Source of the DNA: Bifidobacterium breve
Lineage (GTDB): Bacteria; Actinomycetota; Actinomycetes; S36-B12
Assembly (NCBI GenBank): GCA_945861925.1
Contig: CAMAWO010000003.1
Span: 1 to 43,583, forward strand
DNA length: 43,583 nt
Reading direction: 5' to 3'
In this document: one piece after another, positions 24,466-33,057 of the stretch
Position numbering within the stretch: the first letter of the stretch is position 1
How the letters are laid out: every line of letters begins with the position of its first letter
Notes under the pieces: generated by a model
The model's database searches: none
Seen by the model: only the letters and a program-made list of their open reading frames with translations
What the model was told of the DNA's origin: nothing
Translations under genes and position numbers: made by a program

Positions 24466-26121
24466 TCAGGTTTCCCAGCTTCCGCTGCGGATGTCGTCTG
24501 CGTCGATGATCCGGTAGGAGTATCCCTGCTCGGCGAGGAACCGCTGCCGATGCTGAGCGAAATCGGCATCGACGGTGTCGCGGGTGACGATCGAGTAGAA
24601 GTGGGCGGTGCGGCCATCAGACTTCGGACGCAGGATCCGCCCGAGTCGCTGCGCTTCCTCTTGGCGTGAGCCGAAGGTGCCGCTCACCTGAATGGCAACC
24701 GAGGCCTCCGGCAGGTCGACGCTGAAATTCGCGACCTTGCTCACGACGAGCACACGAAGGCGCCCCTCGCGAAAGTCGCCGAAGAGTCGCTCACGCTCCT
24801 TCACTGACGATGCCCCGGTGATGACGGGGGCATCGAGCTGCTCGCCGAGCTCGGCCAGCTGATCGAGGTATTGCCCGATAACGAGCACCTGATCGGCGGC
24901 ATGCTTCTCGGCAATCTGCTGAACAATGCTGATCTTCTGCGGTGCGGATGCTGCGAGCCGGTAGCGGTCCTCCGGCTCGGCCATCGCGTAGGTCATCCGG
25001 TCCGAATCAGGGAGCGTGACGCGGACCTCAACGCAGTCTGCAGGGGCGATGTAGCCCTGGTTCTCGATGTCCTTCCACGGGGCGTCATAGCGCTTGGGTC
25101 CGATGAGGCTGAAGACGTCGCTCTCCTGGCCGTCCTCGCGGACAAGGGTAGCGGTGAGGCCGAGGCGCCGACGGCTCTGAATATCTGCAGTAAAACGGAA
25201 AATGGGCGCTGGAAGCAGGTGGACCTCGTCGTAGATGATGAGCCCCCAGTCGCGGGAGTCGAACACCTCAAGGTGGGGATAGATGCCCTGCCGTTTCGTC
25301 GTCATCACCTGATACGTCGCGATGGTGACCGGACGGATCTCCTTCTTCGCGCCCGAGTACTCCCCGATCTCGTCGGCGGTCAGGGTCGTGCGACGCAGGA
25401 GTTCATCGCGCCACTGCCGGGCAGCAACGGTGTTCGTGACGAGGATCAGGGTCGTGGCCTGCGCGAGGGCCATAGCGAGGGCGCCCACGATGGTCTTGCC
25501 GGCGCCGCACGGGAGCACGACGACACCCGAGCCACCGTGCCAAAAGCCCTCCGCTGCCTCGGTCTGGTAAGGCCGGGGCTGCCAGGTGTCGGTATTGAGC
25601 CCGATTGCGTGGCGCTCGCCATCGACGTAGCCCGCAACGTCCTCGGCGGGCCACCCGAGCTTGACGAGCGCCTGCTTGAGGTGTCCGCGCTCGCTCGGAT
25701 GAACGATGATCGTCGTGGCATCGACCCGGGCCCCGAGCAGGGGCGCCACCTTCTTGCTGCGAAGGACCTCCTCGAGGACGGCCTCGTCTAGGGCCTGTAG
25801 CACGAGCCCGTGGACGGGATGGTTGTTCACCTGCAGGCGGCCATAGCGCGACATCGTCTCGGCGACGTCGACGAGCAGCGCGTGGGGCACGGCATACCGC
25901 GAATAGCGAATGAGGGTGTCGATCACCTGCTCCGCATCGTGCCCCGCTGCCCGGGCATTCCACAACCCGAGCGGGGTGAGTCGATAGGTGTGGATGTGCT
26001 CCGGCGCTCGCTCGAGTTCGGCGAAGGGCGCGATCGCCTGCCGACAGGCGGGTGCGAGCGCATGGTCGACCTCGAGCAGGAGCGTCTTGTCGCTCTGCAC
26101 GATGAGCGGGCCGTCAGCCAC
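24466..26121 (-). CDS. DNA repair helicase XPB
   Basis: The 551-aa superfamily-2 helicase starts at GTG 26121, with GAGG about 8 nt upstream. N-terminal region (about 1-180) contains the XPB damage-recognition-like part (LIVQSDKTLLLEVDHALAPACRQAI). Motifs follow in order: Q region DTWQPRPYQTEAAEGFWHGG, Walker A LPCGAGKTIVGALA (about 203-212), DEVH box LIIYDEVHLLPAP (about 295), motif III LGLTATLVREDGQE, and motif VI EEAQRLGRILRPK (about 487). Bacterial XPB is a 3'-5' helicase found mainly in Actinomycetota; its exact repair role is unsettled. The M20 peptidase gene ends 9 bp upstream on the same strand. Its usual partner is at 30323-32344. Confidence 0.95.
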   Translation of the reverse strand: MADGPLIVQSDKTLLLEVDHALAPACRQAIAPFAELERAPEHIHTYRLTPLGLWNARAAGHDAEQVIDTLIRYSRYAVPHALLVDVAETMSRYGRLQVNNHPVHGLVLQALDEAVLEEVLRSKKVAPLLGARVDATTIIVHPSERGHLKQALVKLGWPAEDVAGYVDGERHAIGLNTDTWQPRPYQTEAAEGFWHGGSGVVVLPCGAGKTIVGALAMALAQATTLILVTNTVAARQWRDELLRRTTLTADEIGEYSGAKKEIRPVTIATYQVMTTKRQGIYPHLEVFDSRDWGLIIYDEVHLLPAPIFRFTADIQSRRRLGLTATLVREDGQESDVFSLIGPKRYDAPWKDIENQGYIAPADCVEVRVTLPDSDRMTYAMAEPEDRYRLAASAPQKISIVQQIAEKHAADQVLVIGQYLDQLAELGEQLDAPVITGASSVKERERLFGDFREGRLRVLVVSKVANFSVDLPEASVAIQVSGTFGSRQEEAQRLGRILRPKSDGRTAHFYSIVTRDTVDADFAQHRQRFLAEQGYSYRIIDADDIRSGSWET

Positions 26122-26130
26122 GTTGAATCC

Positions 26131-27240
26131 TCACTTGTTGTCGAGCCGTTCATTGAGGAGCCGTTGAACGAGCGCTGCTGCGAGCGCCGTCCTCGGCGCG
26201 AGGTCTGTGATCGACGCCCATTCATGATCTGCGTGGGCACCATCACCCACCGCACCTAAGCCGTCGAGGGTCGCAACACCGGCGGCGGCCGTGAGATTCC
26301 CGTCGCTCGCGCCGCCGACTGACGCTTGGCCCAAAGACGGTAGCCCCAGCGCGCCCGCGCACTCGCTCGCGAGCATGAACAGGCGCTCTGATGATGAAGC
26401 CTCCATGGCAGGCCGGTCGATTCCGCCGTCAAGGATGATGCTGCCCTCAAGGGGGGCCCAGCCGCGGACGGATGCATCGACGCGTTGCTGCTCCGCGGCG
26501 GTCCACGCCCGGACGTCGATCGTGAGGTTCGCCTGTGCCGGAACAGTATTTGCGGTCGTACCAGCGGTGAGAACGGTGGGCGTAACCGTGGTGCCCATGG
26601 CGGGGTCGGCCCAGTCGAGGGTCGCGATTGCCAGCCTTGCGGCGGCGAGCAGTGCGTTGATTCCCCGCTCCGGGTCGAGCCCAGCGTGCGCGGCGCGTCC
26701 AGTGAATTCGGCCTGATACCAGGAGGTCCCCTTGCGGCTGGTCTTGAGTGAGCCGTCAAGTGAGGGTTCGAAGACGAGCACGGCCCTCGCGCTGGTGATG
26801 GCCCGGCTGATGATCGCTCGTGAGCGGTGGGATCCGGTCTCCTCGTCGGTGGTGAGGAGCAATCCCACTCCGTCATCCGGTCCGAGGTTGAGCAGTCCGA
26901 TCGCAGCCATAGCCTGCACGACGCCCGCCTTCATGTCGAACACCCCAGGCCCCGTCATGCGTGCGGCATCGCATGTCCAAGGGAGGCGCTCGAGGGTCCC
27001 GAGCGGCCACACCGTGTCGAGGTGCCCGAGGAGGAGCACCTCGGGATGCTCAGGTCCCCAGCGGAGCACCGGCCGGCCCTCATGCTCCTCGATGCGCGCG
27101 GGGGACGTGACCCATTGCCCGCAGACCTCGTGGGCGGCCGTCACGGCCATCGCGCAGGCGTCGATGTCGGCCGTGGGGGATTCGACGACGACAAGGGCTC
27201 GCACACTCTCAACGAGGGAATCGGTGTCCGGTGCGGTCAT
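26131..27240 (-). CDS. M20-family metallopeptidase, candidate N-succinyl-L-amino acid desuccinylase
   Basis: The 369-aa protein starts at ATG 27240, with AGGAGA about 7 nt upstream. The M20 zinc-binding and catalytic residues are visible: LLGHLDTVWP (His, Asp), GVFDMKAGVVQ (bridging Asp), TTDEETGSHRS (catalytic Glu-Glu), GRAAHAGLDPE in the dimerisation/lid domain, and GDGAHADHEW (C-terminal His). By sequence it is carboxypeptidase G2/ArgE-like. It is divergent from a GNAT transferase and an N-succinylamino-acid-racemase-like enolase; in known cases those three activities (succinyltransferase, racemase, desuccinylase) convert D- to L-amino acids. The desuccinylase call is from context. Confidence 0.85.
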   Translation of the reverse strand: MTAPDTDSLVESVRALVVVESPTADIDACAMAVTAAHEVCGQWVTSPARIEEHEGRPVLRWGPEHPEVLLLGHLDTVWPLGTLERLPWTCDAARMTGPGVFDMKAGVVQAMAAIGLLNLGPDDGVGLLLTTDEETGSHRSRAIISRAITSARAVLVFEPSLDGSLKTSRKGTSWYQAEFTGRAAHAGLDPERGINALLAAARLAIATLDWADPAMGTTVTPTVLTAGTTANTVPAQANLTIDVRAWTAAEQQRVDASVRGWAPLEGSIILDGGIDRPAMEASSSERLFMLASECAGALGLPSLGQASVGGASDGNLTAAAGVATLDGLGAVGDGAHADHEWASITDLAPRTALAAALVQRLLNERLDNK

Positions 27241-27290
27241 GCGGTTCTCCTCGTGCGCCTTGTGGGACGGGCCTTGTCGGTGTGGTGCTC

Positions 27291-27296
27291 TACGGT
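27291..27296 (+). promoter_or_regulatory. leaderless -10 box of the GNAT-enolase operon
   Basis: TACGGT, 6 nt before the GTG start at 27303. No ribosome site is present. Confidence 0.5.
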
Positions 27297-27302
27297 TCGG
27301 GG

Positions 27303-28112
27303 GTGACGAACGAAGCGGCTCGTGCTGCGCTCGATGGCGCGCAGGCGCGCGCCGGCGTCACCGTCCGTACCCTGACAGACCTTAGTGAACTCTCCGATGC
27401 CCGCGAGATCTTCGACACCGTGTGGCCATCGGTGGCCGGTGGCTCGCAGGTGCAGGCGAACCTCCTCCGCGCCATCGTGCATGCCGGGGGCTACGCATCC
27501 GCGGCCTACGCCGGTGATAGGCCGGTGGCGGCGGCGTTTGGGTTCTGCGGCCGACACCGAGGCGCAGATGGTGCCTGGCATGACCTGCTCCACTCTCACA
27601 TGGCGGCGGTTCTCGATGAGGTCCGTGACCGCCACATCGGCACGACCCTGAAGCTGCATCAGCGGCTCTGGGCGCTCGAGCAGTCCATTCCCGTCATCAC
27701 CTGGACGTTCGACCCACTCGTACGTCGCAATGCGCGGCTGAACCTGCTCAAGCTCGGGGTCGAGGTCCGCGGATACGAGGTCAACTTCTATGGCGATATG
27801 GATGACGCCCTGAACTCAGGTGATCCATCGGATCGGGTGTTCGCCTGGTGGGTGGTCGCGTCCGACCGCGCCGAGCGGGCCGCGTGCGGGGGGCTCGAAC
27901 CGCTGACCGATATCGAGATTGAGTCGAGTGACCGCCGCTTCGTCGTCGAACTTCCAGACGACATCGTGGCGCTGCGTTCGAGTGACCCTGATGACGCACT
28001 TCGCTGGCGATTGCTCGTCCGCGACCGGCTCACGAGCGCCTTCGACGAGGGGTCCGTCATCATCGGCACGGACTTCGCCGGTAACTACGTCCTAGAAAGG
28101 CATCGCCTGTGA
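27303..28112 (+). CDS. GNAT-fold N-acyltransferase (COG3375-type), candidate D-amino acid N-succinyltransferase
   Basis: GTG at 27303 (VTNEAARAALDGAQ...) is 6 nt after a TACGGT box; the ORF-track start at 27231 overlaps the divergent M20 gene. The 269-aa protein has a GNAT-like core: VRTLTDLSELSDAREIFDTVWP, AGDRPVAAAFGFCG, LHSHMAAVLDEVRDRHIGTTLKLHQRLWAL and ITWTFDPLVRRNARLNLLKLGVEVRGYEVNFYG. The TFDPL/NLLKLG blocks are characteristic of the COG3375 proteins often coupled to menC-like enolases. Its stop overlaps the enolase start (GTGA). In characterised N-succinyl D-to-L pathways this gene product loads succinyl-CoA onto a D-amino acid. Confidence 0.78.
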   Translation: MTNEAARAALDGAQARAGVTVRTLTDLSELSDAREIFDTVWPSVAGGSQVQANLLRAIVHAGGYASAAYAGDRPVAAAFGFCGRHRGADGAWHDLLHSHMAAVLDEVRDRHIGTTLKLHQRLWALEQSIPVITWTFDPLVRRNARLNLLKLGVEVRGYEVNFYGDMDDALNSGDPSDRVFAWWVVASDRAERAACGGLEPLTDIEIESSDRRFVVELPDDIVALRSSDPDDALRWRLLVRDRLTSAFDEGSVIIGTDFAGNYVLERHRL

Positions 28113-29233
28113 CCATCGACCTCCTGCGTCTCCACCGGCTCAGCATCCCCCTCGTACGCCCGTTCCGGACCAGCTTTGGTACTGAGCGCGTGCGCGACCT
28201 TGTCCTCGTTGAGGCAGTGGCCACTGATGGCATCCGGGGCTGGGGGGAGTGCGTGACGATGTCGTGGCCCGGCTACTCGGCCGAGTACACCGACGGTGCG
28301 ATCGACGTGATGCAGCGGCACCTCCTGCCGGCCCTGCGTGAGCTCCCGTTGGGCGCCGATCCGCAGGCGGTCCGCGAGGCTCTCGACGTCGTCCGGGGTC
28401 ACCCGATGGCGAAGAGCGCGCTGTCGACCGCCCTTCTCGACGCGTGGCTGCGGGCACGCGGGGAGTCGCTCGGTTCCTACCTCGGAGCCACCCGTGACCG
28501 AATCGACTGCGGGGTCTCAGTGGGCATCCCTGCGGCTGAGAGCATCGAGGCGCTGCTCGAGGAGGTTGGGTCGTACATCGATGCTGGCTATCGCCGAATC
28601 AAGCTGAAGATCGAGCCGGGGTGGGATCTCAAGCCCGTTGCGGCCGTTCGGGGCGCCTGGCCCGGGGTGCCCCTTCAGGTCGACGCGAACCAGGCCTACA
28701 CGCGCAGTCACGCCGATCATCTGGCGCAGCTTGATCCCTTCGACCTCATTCTCATCGAGCAGCCGCTCCACGAGGAGGACTGGTACGGCCACGTCATGCT
28801 CAGCGAGGTTTGCGCGACACCGATCTGCCTCGACGAGTCGATTCTTTCGGTCGATTCCGCCGATTCGGCGCTGCGATTCGGGGCCACGACCGTCATCAAT
28901 ATCAAGCCCGGCCGGGTCGGTGGCTACCTCACGGCTCGGGAGATCCACGACCTCTGCCTCGATCGAGGGGTGCCGGTGTGGTGCGGTGGCATGCTCGAAA
29001 CCGGGGTCGGCAGGGCTGCGAACCTCGCCCTCGCGGGCCTGCCGGGTTTCTCCGTCATCGGTGACACGAGCGCGTCCAGCCGTTATTACGAGGTCGACGT
29101 CACCGAACCGTTCGTGCTTGATGACGGCCGGCTAGACGTGCCCACCGGCCCAGGCATCGGCGTCGATCCGCTGCCCGATGTGCTCGCTGACCTCACAGTT
29201 TGGTCCACCGAGATCAGGCTGAACCAGGGCTAG
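28109..29233 (+). CDS. enolase-superfamily N-succinylamino acid racemase / o-succinylbenzoate synthase
   Basis: The 374-aa protein starts at GTG 28109, overlapping the upstream gene by 4 nt. Enolase-superfamily landmarks are present: RRIKLKIEPGWDL (KxK general base), LQVDANQAY (metal Asp), ILIEQPLHEEDW (metal Glu), CLDESI (metal Asp), INIKPGRVGGY (second catalytic Lys) and GGMLETGVGRAANLALAGL. This subgroup includes MenC (o-succinylbenzoate synthase) and N-succinylamino acid racemase, many members having both activities. The neighbours (GNAT, M20) and absence of other men genes favour the racemase. It is convergent with the hipA remnant, with a 20-nt overlap at the 3' ends. Confidence 0.85.
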   Translation: MTIDLLRLHRLSIPLVRPFRTSFGTERVRDLVLVEAVATDGIRGWGECVTMSWPGYSAEYTDGAIDVMQRHLLPALRELPLGADPQAVREALDVVRGHPMAKSALSTALLDAWLRARGESLGSYLGATRDRIDCGVSVGIPAAESIEALLEEVGSYIDAGYRRIKLKIEPGWDLKPVAAVRGAWPGVPLQVDANQAYTRSHADHLAQLDPFDLILIEQPLHEEDWYGHVMLSEVCATPICLDESILSVDSADSALRFGATTVINIKPGRVGGYLTAREIHDLCLDRGVPVWCGGMLETGVGRAANLALAGLPGFSVIGDTSASSRYYEVDVTEPFVLDDGRLDVPTGPGIGVDPLPDVLADLTVWSTEIRLNQG

Positions 29234-30079
29234 CCGTCACAAGCCGGCGCCGCTGTCGCAGGGACCGCAGAACATCGCGGCAGATGTCCGGGCGGTAGGG
29301 ACGTGAAGCGGGCCAGTCGAGGACTGGCGCAGTTGCGATCAGGACCTCGTCGAGGACTCGGCTGGCGATCTTCTGGGGCAGGCCGATTGCTTCTCCGAAC
29401 TCGAGCAGTTTCCTTCTTGAGAATCCGGATCTCCCGTCCAGCATCTACAGGGCCATCGTGGTGTCGCGGTAAGGCAAGGTAGACGGCAGGTCGTAGGCAG
29501 GGGAAACGCGCCAATCACCTTCACTCTTGAGGATCGAAAGGTTTTTCGCGTACACATCTCCGTTCCCGGTGAGCCATGCGAACACGAGTTGCCGGCCAGG
29601 GCCACTGGGTCGATAACGCCAGCAGAGTCGAGCAGGTCTTCGAAGGACAATTGGTCGAAATCCCGGTCGGCGACGACGAGTGGTTGCGGCTCATGAGGGA
29701 CCTCTCCCACAGGGAGAATGGTGACGTTGCCAACGGTGTCCGCTCCTACCGCTCGGAGCAGGGACAGGTCGTCATCGGCCGATGTCTTTACTGCCCGCCT
29801 CAGGTTCGACAGCCGCCGACCCTCCGGGAGAATGCCGGCGAAGTACGGAGCAACCGCACCCGCAGGGGTCAGCGTCGGGGTGTCGGACAGCGGGAGCGTG
29901 GTGGCGACTGCTTGACCCCCGTCCGTGAGGTAGTCGGGCAGATACCTGAACTCCACTCCGCCGGGCAGCCGTCGCAGTACTGCGGCGAGCCTGTCGCCCT
30001 TGAACACGTTCGCTTCTCGGACCGACGTCAATTCGTGCAGATTGGACCGAGGACTTCGGGGAGCGCTGACGGCGCTCAC
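29214..30079 (-). pseudogene. hipA: decayed HipA-type kinase toxin
   Basis: GTG at 30079 overlaps the hipB stop (GTGA). The N-terminal HipA subdomain is intact (LPGGVEFRYLPDYLTDGG, LSDTPTLTPAGAVAPYFAGILPEGRRL, TVGNVTILP). After DPVALAG, roughly 130 codons of the kinase core are missing and the frame shifts; the C-lobe resumes as RQLVFAWLTGNGDVYAKNLSIL and SPAYDLPSTLPYRDTTMAL, hits TAG at 29447-29445, then continues MLDGRSGFSRRKLLEFGEAIGLP to the C-terminus. HipA phosphorylates aminoacyl-tRNA synthetases and induces persistence; this copy cannot. Deletion, frameshift and nonsense codon indicate old decay. Confidence 0.85.
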
Positions 30080-30288
30080 TCGCAGACTCGCAGTCGCGCG
30101 GTCAGTTCGAGGCCGAGTACCTCAAGAACAGCTTGCACCCTGTCTAGTCGGACGGTGGCCTTGCCTTGCTTGAGACTGCGAATGAACCGAACAGATGTGC
30201 CTCACAGGTCGGCCAAGTCCTCCCGCACGAGTGCCAGGGATGCCCTCCTCGCCCGAACCTGCTCCGCCAGGCTGGCAGCCGAATCCAT
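30076..30288 (-). pseudogene. hipB: hipB-like HTH antitoxin with in-frame TGA
   Basis: ATG at 30288 (MDSAASLAEQVRARR...) has GGGAGG about 6 nt upstream. The frame meets TGA at 30204-30202 and continues as GTSVRFIRSLKQGKATVRLDRVQAVLEVLGLEL to TGA at 30078-30076. Together the ~70 codons match a Cro/C1-type HTH antitoxin; the TGA falls in the loop before the recognition helix, where a Cys, Ala or Ser is usual. The stop overlaps the hipA start. Confidence 0.75.
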
Positions 30289-30322
30289 GAAACCTCCCTC
30301 GACCGGCACGATCGTGCCTCTC

Positions 30323-32344
30323 TCAGCCCTCGTTCTCGAGCAATGCGACGCCGCTGATTCGCGCGACCATGAATCCGCGAACCTGCTCCGTGCGGTGGTC
30401 AAACGCGGTGACCGTGCCTCCGCCGAGCCGAATCGGATCGATGATCTGCTCGGTCGTTGTCCCATCGGTGTCGGCGTAGCCGATCCACACGGGGGTTGCC
30501 TCGGCGATTGCCGTGCGAAGGGCTGCGACGATGACGGTGCTTGTCGTGGCTTTCACATGACTAACGCCGGCGGGCCCCGCGATGGTCGTCCGTCTCGGAG
30601 CATTGGCCGCTCGGTCTCCTGCCCGCAACCCCTTGATCGCCGCTGCGATGAGTGTTCCCGGGTCGGTGCGCGAAGCGGCGACCTTTCGATGACGCGGGCT
30701 GGCCGATCGATGCTGTCGTGGGTTACGCACGACGATGGTGCCGTCGGGGGACTCGGCTGCGGGCGCGTAACCTGCGCTGCGAAGACCGCTGATGAGTTCG
30801 GCGGACGGGGCCTGGCTCACGATAACCGTGTCGGCGATCCGGGAGAGGTCGAGGTTGCGAAGCCGACGATCGGTGAGAATCGCGGAAATGGTCGCCTCGT
30901 TGTCGCATCGCAGGTAACTCGAAGCCGTTCCGACCCGTACGGCCCCGTGACGTCGGGCGGTGTCATCGATGAGGTAGGCGAGGGGTTGGGGGAGCCCGGT
31001 CGTCGATGCTTCGGTGAGCACCCCGCGAATCTGAGCAGCGTCCCAGCCCGACTCGAGGGCGCGCTGGATAGACGATTCGCTGATTCGGTAGACGGTCGCA
31101 TGCCCCCTGGACTCGATCTCAGCGACCCGGCTCAGCGCCGCGCCAAGTCCCGGTTCGACCGGGCCTGGCGCGATGATCGTCATGTCTGCCTGGATGAGAA
31201 CGTGATCGACCTCCGCGGGCATGGCGCCGGTCATGGCCGCTGCCGCTCGCGCCTCGCGGCCCTTCGGCGACTCGGTGAGGAGTGCCCGCGCCGGACTGCT
31301 GAGCGCACCGCCAACGAGCATGCCGAGGAGCAGGCCCTCCGCAAGGGTTGCTCGAATGGCCTGCTCCCGGAGTTGGCCTGCCCTGCGGGGCTGACGGTCG
31401 TTCAGGACAGCGGATATTGAGGCCGGATCCACCAGGGCCCCGACCGGTGCCTCATTCATGAGGGACAGCACCGCAAGTCGAAGGCCGACGACCGCCTTGC
31501 GATCAAGCTCGTTGGAGAGGATGTTCGTTCGGTCAGAAGCAAGTGACGGCAAGCGCGGCATCGACAACCAGGCGACGGCAAGGGAAACCCATTGAGTGGG
31601 CGCGGTCGCCTCCTCCCAGAGGTCGAAGGCGTCAGTCGGTGTCCATGTCGGCCGCTCGTCCTGATCGTCGGCCAGGAGTCCAGCCGAATGCGCGAGCTCT
31701 ATGGATACCGAGGCGGTCGGGGCGTCAGTGTTGAGGAGTCGAATGGCCGCCGCGAAATCGCGGATGGCGAGCCCCCCGCTTCGCAGCACACCTGGCGGTT
31801 CTGCAGACCACGCCTCAAGCAGATCGCGAAGCTGGGCGATCGCCGCATGCGCGTGGCCGCCGGCCTGTTCGTCGACCTCGACCTGGCTCATGACCGATGT
31901 CCAGGTGAGCTGGGCGAGGGGCCACGCCGGCGCGGTAATGCCAGTCATGGCCTCGCGAACCGGGTGAATCGCCCGAACTGCCGTCGATGACCCCCATAAC
32001 AGGGCGAGGGAAATGAGTCGGTGAATGCTCGACGTGACGTCGCCACGCGCATCCGGGCTGATCTCCGCAACGGAGACCTCCGTCAGGTCGGTGATGCCGA
32101 CCGCGGCATCACCCGAGAGCCGTGCCGCCGTACTCAGGACGAACAGGTCGAGCGCAGTGAGCGAGTCGAGGCATCTGGAGACGGATGGCCCGCTCGTCGC
32201 CCGGGTCGCAAGGGCGGTGAAATCGGATGGCACCGGATGGAGCAGGTCCTGCCGCAAGGCGAGGAGATCGGCGATGTCGACGTCATCGCGCTGCCGCAGG
32301 GCATCGGCCAAGCTTCGCGGGGTTCCCTGCCTCGCCACTGTCAT
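30323..32344 (-). CDS. helicase-associated protein, partner-type of XPB
   Basis: The 673-aa protein belongs to the actinobacterial helicase C-terminal/helicase-associated family that lies beside XPB in mycobacteria. The N-terminal ~300 residues contain alpha-helical winged-helix-like repeats (LADALRQRDDVDIADLLALRQDLLHP...). The central part VDHVLIQADMTIIAPGPVEPGLGAALSRVAEIESRGHATVYRISESSIQRAL is the XPB/Ssl2-like helicase-associated domain. The C-terminus (TPVWIGYADTDGTTTEQIIDPIRLGGGTVTAFDHRTEQVRGFMVARISGVAL) is a WYL-like domain that may bind nucleic acid or nucleotide. No Walker motifs are present, so it is not a helicase by itself. Here it is separated from XPB by 4.2 kb of inserted genes. 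Confidence 0.85.
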   Translation of the reverse strand: MTVARQGTPRSLADALRQRDDVDIADLLALRQDLLHPVPSDFTALATRATSGPSVSRCLDSLTALDLFVLSTAARLSGDAAVGITDLTEVSVAEISPDARGDVTSSIHRLISLALLWGSSTAVRAIHPVREAMTGITAPAWPLAQLTWTSVMSQVEVDEQAGGHAHAAIAQLRDLLEAWSAEPPGVLRSGGLAIRDFAAAIRLLNTDAPTASVSIELAHSAGLLADDQDERPTWTPTDAFDLWEEATAPTQWVSLAVAWLSMPRLPSLASDRTNILSNELDRKAVVGLRLAVLSLMNEAPVGALVDPASISAVLNDRQPRRAGQLREQAIRATLAEGLLLGMLVGGALSSPARALLTESPKGREARAAAAMTGAMPAEVDHVLIQADMTIIAPGPVEPGLGAALSRVAEIESRGHATVYRISESSIQRALESGWDAAQIRGVLTEASTTGLPQPLAYLIDDTARRHGAVRVGTASSYLRCDNEATISAILTDRRLRNLDLSRIADTVIVSQAPSAELISGLRSAGYAPAAESPDGTIVVRNPRQHRSASPRHRKVAASRTDPGTLIAAAIKGLRAGDRAANAPRRTTIAGPAGVSHVKATTSTVIVAALRTAIAEATPVWIGYADTDGTTTEQIIDPIRLGGGTVTAFDHRTEQVRGFMVARISGVALLENEG

Positions 32345-32445
32345 GCCGTGCTTGTTTCGCCGTTGTCAAGCCCGACTGCCGCCGGCAGTGGGCGAGGCCG
32401 CATCCCGATGGTCACCCGAGGGAGCCTACGCGCCTGTGAGCCGGG

Positions 32446-32451
32446 TAGCCT
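32446..32451 (+). promoter_or_regulatory. leaderless -10 box of the cold-shock gene
   Basis: TAGCCT, 6 nt before ATG 32458. No ribosome site is present. Confidence 0.5.
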
Positions 32452-32457
32452 CTGCTC

Positions 32458-32841
32458 ATGCCTACGGGAACTGTGAAGTGGTACGACGCGGACAAGGGTT
32501 TCGGCTTCATCTCATCAGATGAGGGTGACGACGTCTTCGTCCACATGTCGACGCTTCCGGAGGGAGTGGCCGCCCTCAAGCCCGGGAGCAAGCTCGAATT
32601 TGGCGTCGTCGACGGCCGCCGCGGGAAGCAGGCCCTGTCGGTCAAGGTTCTGAGCGCCCCAGCGTCCGTCGTCAAGGGATCTCGCAAGGACGCCGGCGAT
32701 CTTGCGGGCGTCATCGAGGACCTCATCAAGCTCCTCGACGGACTGTCGAATCAACTGCAGCGCGGTAAGTACCCGCCAGACGACATGGCGCGCAAGACAG
32801 CCGCGGTGCTCAGGGCCGTCGCGACCGACCTCGACATCTAA
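32458..32841 (+). CDS. cold-shock domain protein with a C-terminal extension
   Basis: The 127-aa protein has a standard cold-shock domain (residues 1-66: MPTGTVKWYDADKGFGFISSD, VFVHMSTLPEG) with both RNA-binding motifs, RNP1 KGFGFI and RNP2 VFVHM. It binds single-stranded RNA or DNA and acts as an RNA chaperone. Residues 67-127 add a helical tail (AGVIEDLIKLLDGLSNQLQRGKYPPDDMARKTAAVLRAVATDLDI) not found in plain CspA; longer versions of this kind are known in Actinomycetota. The mRNA is probably leaderless. A 171-bp palindromic element begins 4 bp after the stop. Confidence 0.92.
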   Translation: MPTGTVKWYDADKGFGFISSDEGDDVFVHMSTLPEGVAALKPGSKLEFGVVDGRRGKQALSVKVLSAPASVVKGSRKDAGDLAGVIEDLIKLLDGLSNQLQRGKYPPDDMARKTAAVLRAVATDLDI

Positions 32842-32845
32842 CCCT

Positions 32846-33016
32846 CCCCGTTTGTCCCATGAACTGGGGCAACGAGCAGAATTTCGCTGTTTCTGAGTCG
32901 GAGTCTACTGCTTGTCCCAGATTGGCCCTTCGGCGTCTGGACTGGGACAACGAGCAGAATCGGGGTGAAAATTGCTGAAATTGTGCCGGATCTCCCATGA
33001 GATGGGACAAACGGGG
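32846..33016. mobile_element. 171-bp element with 15-bp terminal inverted repeats (MITE-like)
   Basis: CCCCGTTTGTCCCAT (32846-32860) and its exact complement (33002-33016) bound the element. Inside are further TTGTCCCA half-sites (32912, 32942 as CTGGGACAA) and two copies of CAACGAGCAGAAT (about 32870 and 32948). It carries no gene and fills the gap between the cold-shock and DUF3027 genes. No target-site duplication is obvious, so a regulatory repeat cluster is the alternative. Confidence 0.6.
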
Positions 33017-33057
33017 GAGTGGTGGGGGTTTTGGTTGGTATGGGCCACAATGAGCCT

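Noticed and set aside
29576-31420. 614-aa plus ORF across the hipA region and the helicase-associated gene
   Set aside because: It is antisense to two recognisable genes, and its Arg/Gly/Cys-rich composition is typical of a shadow frame.
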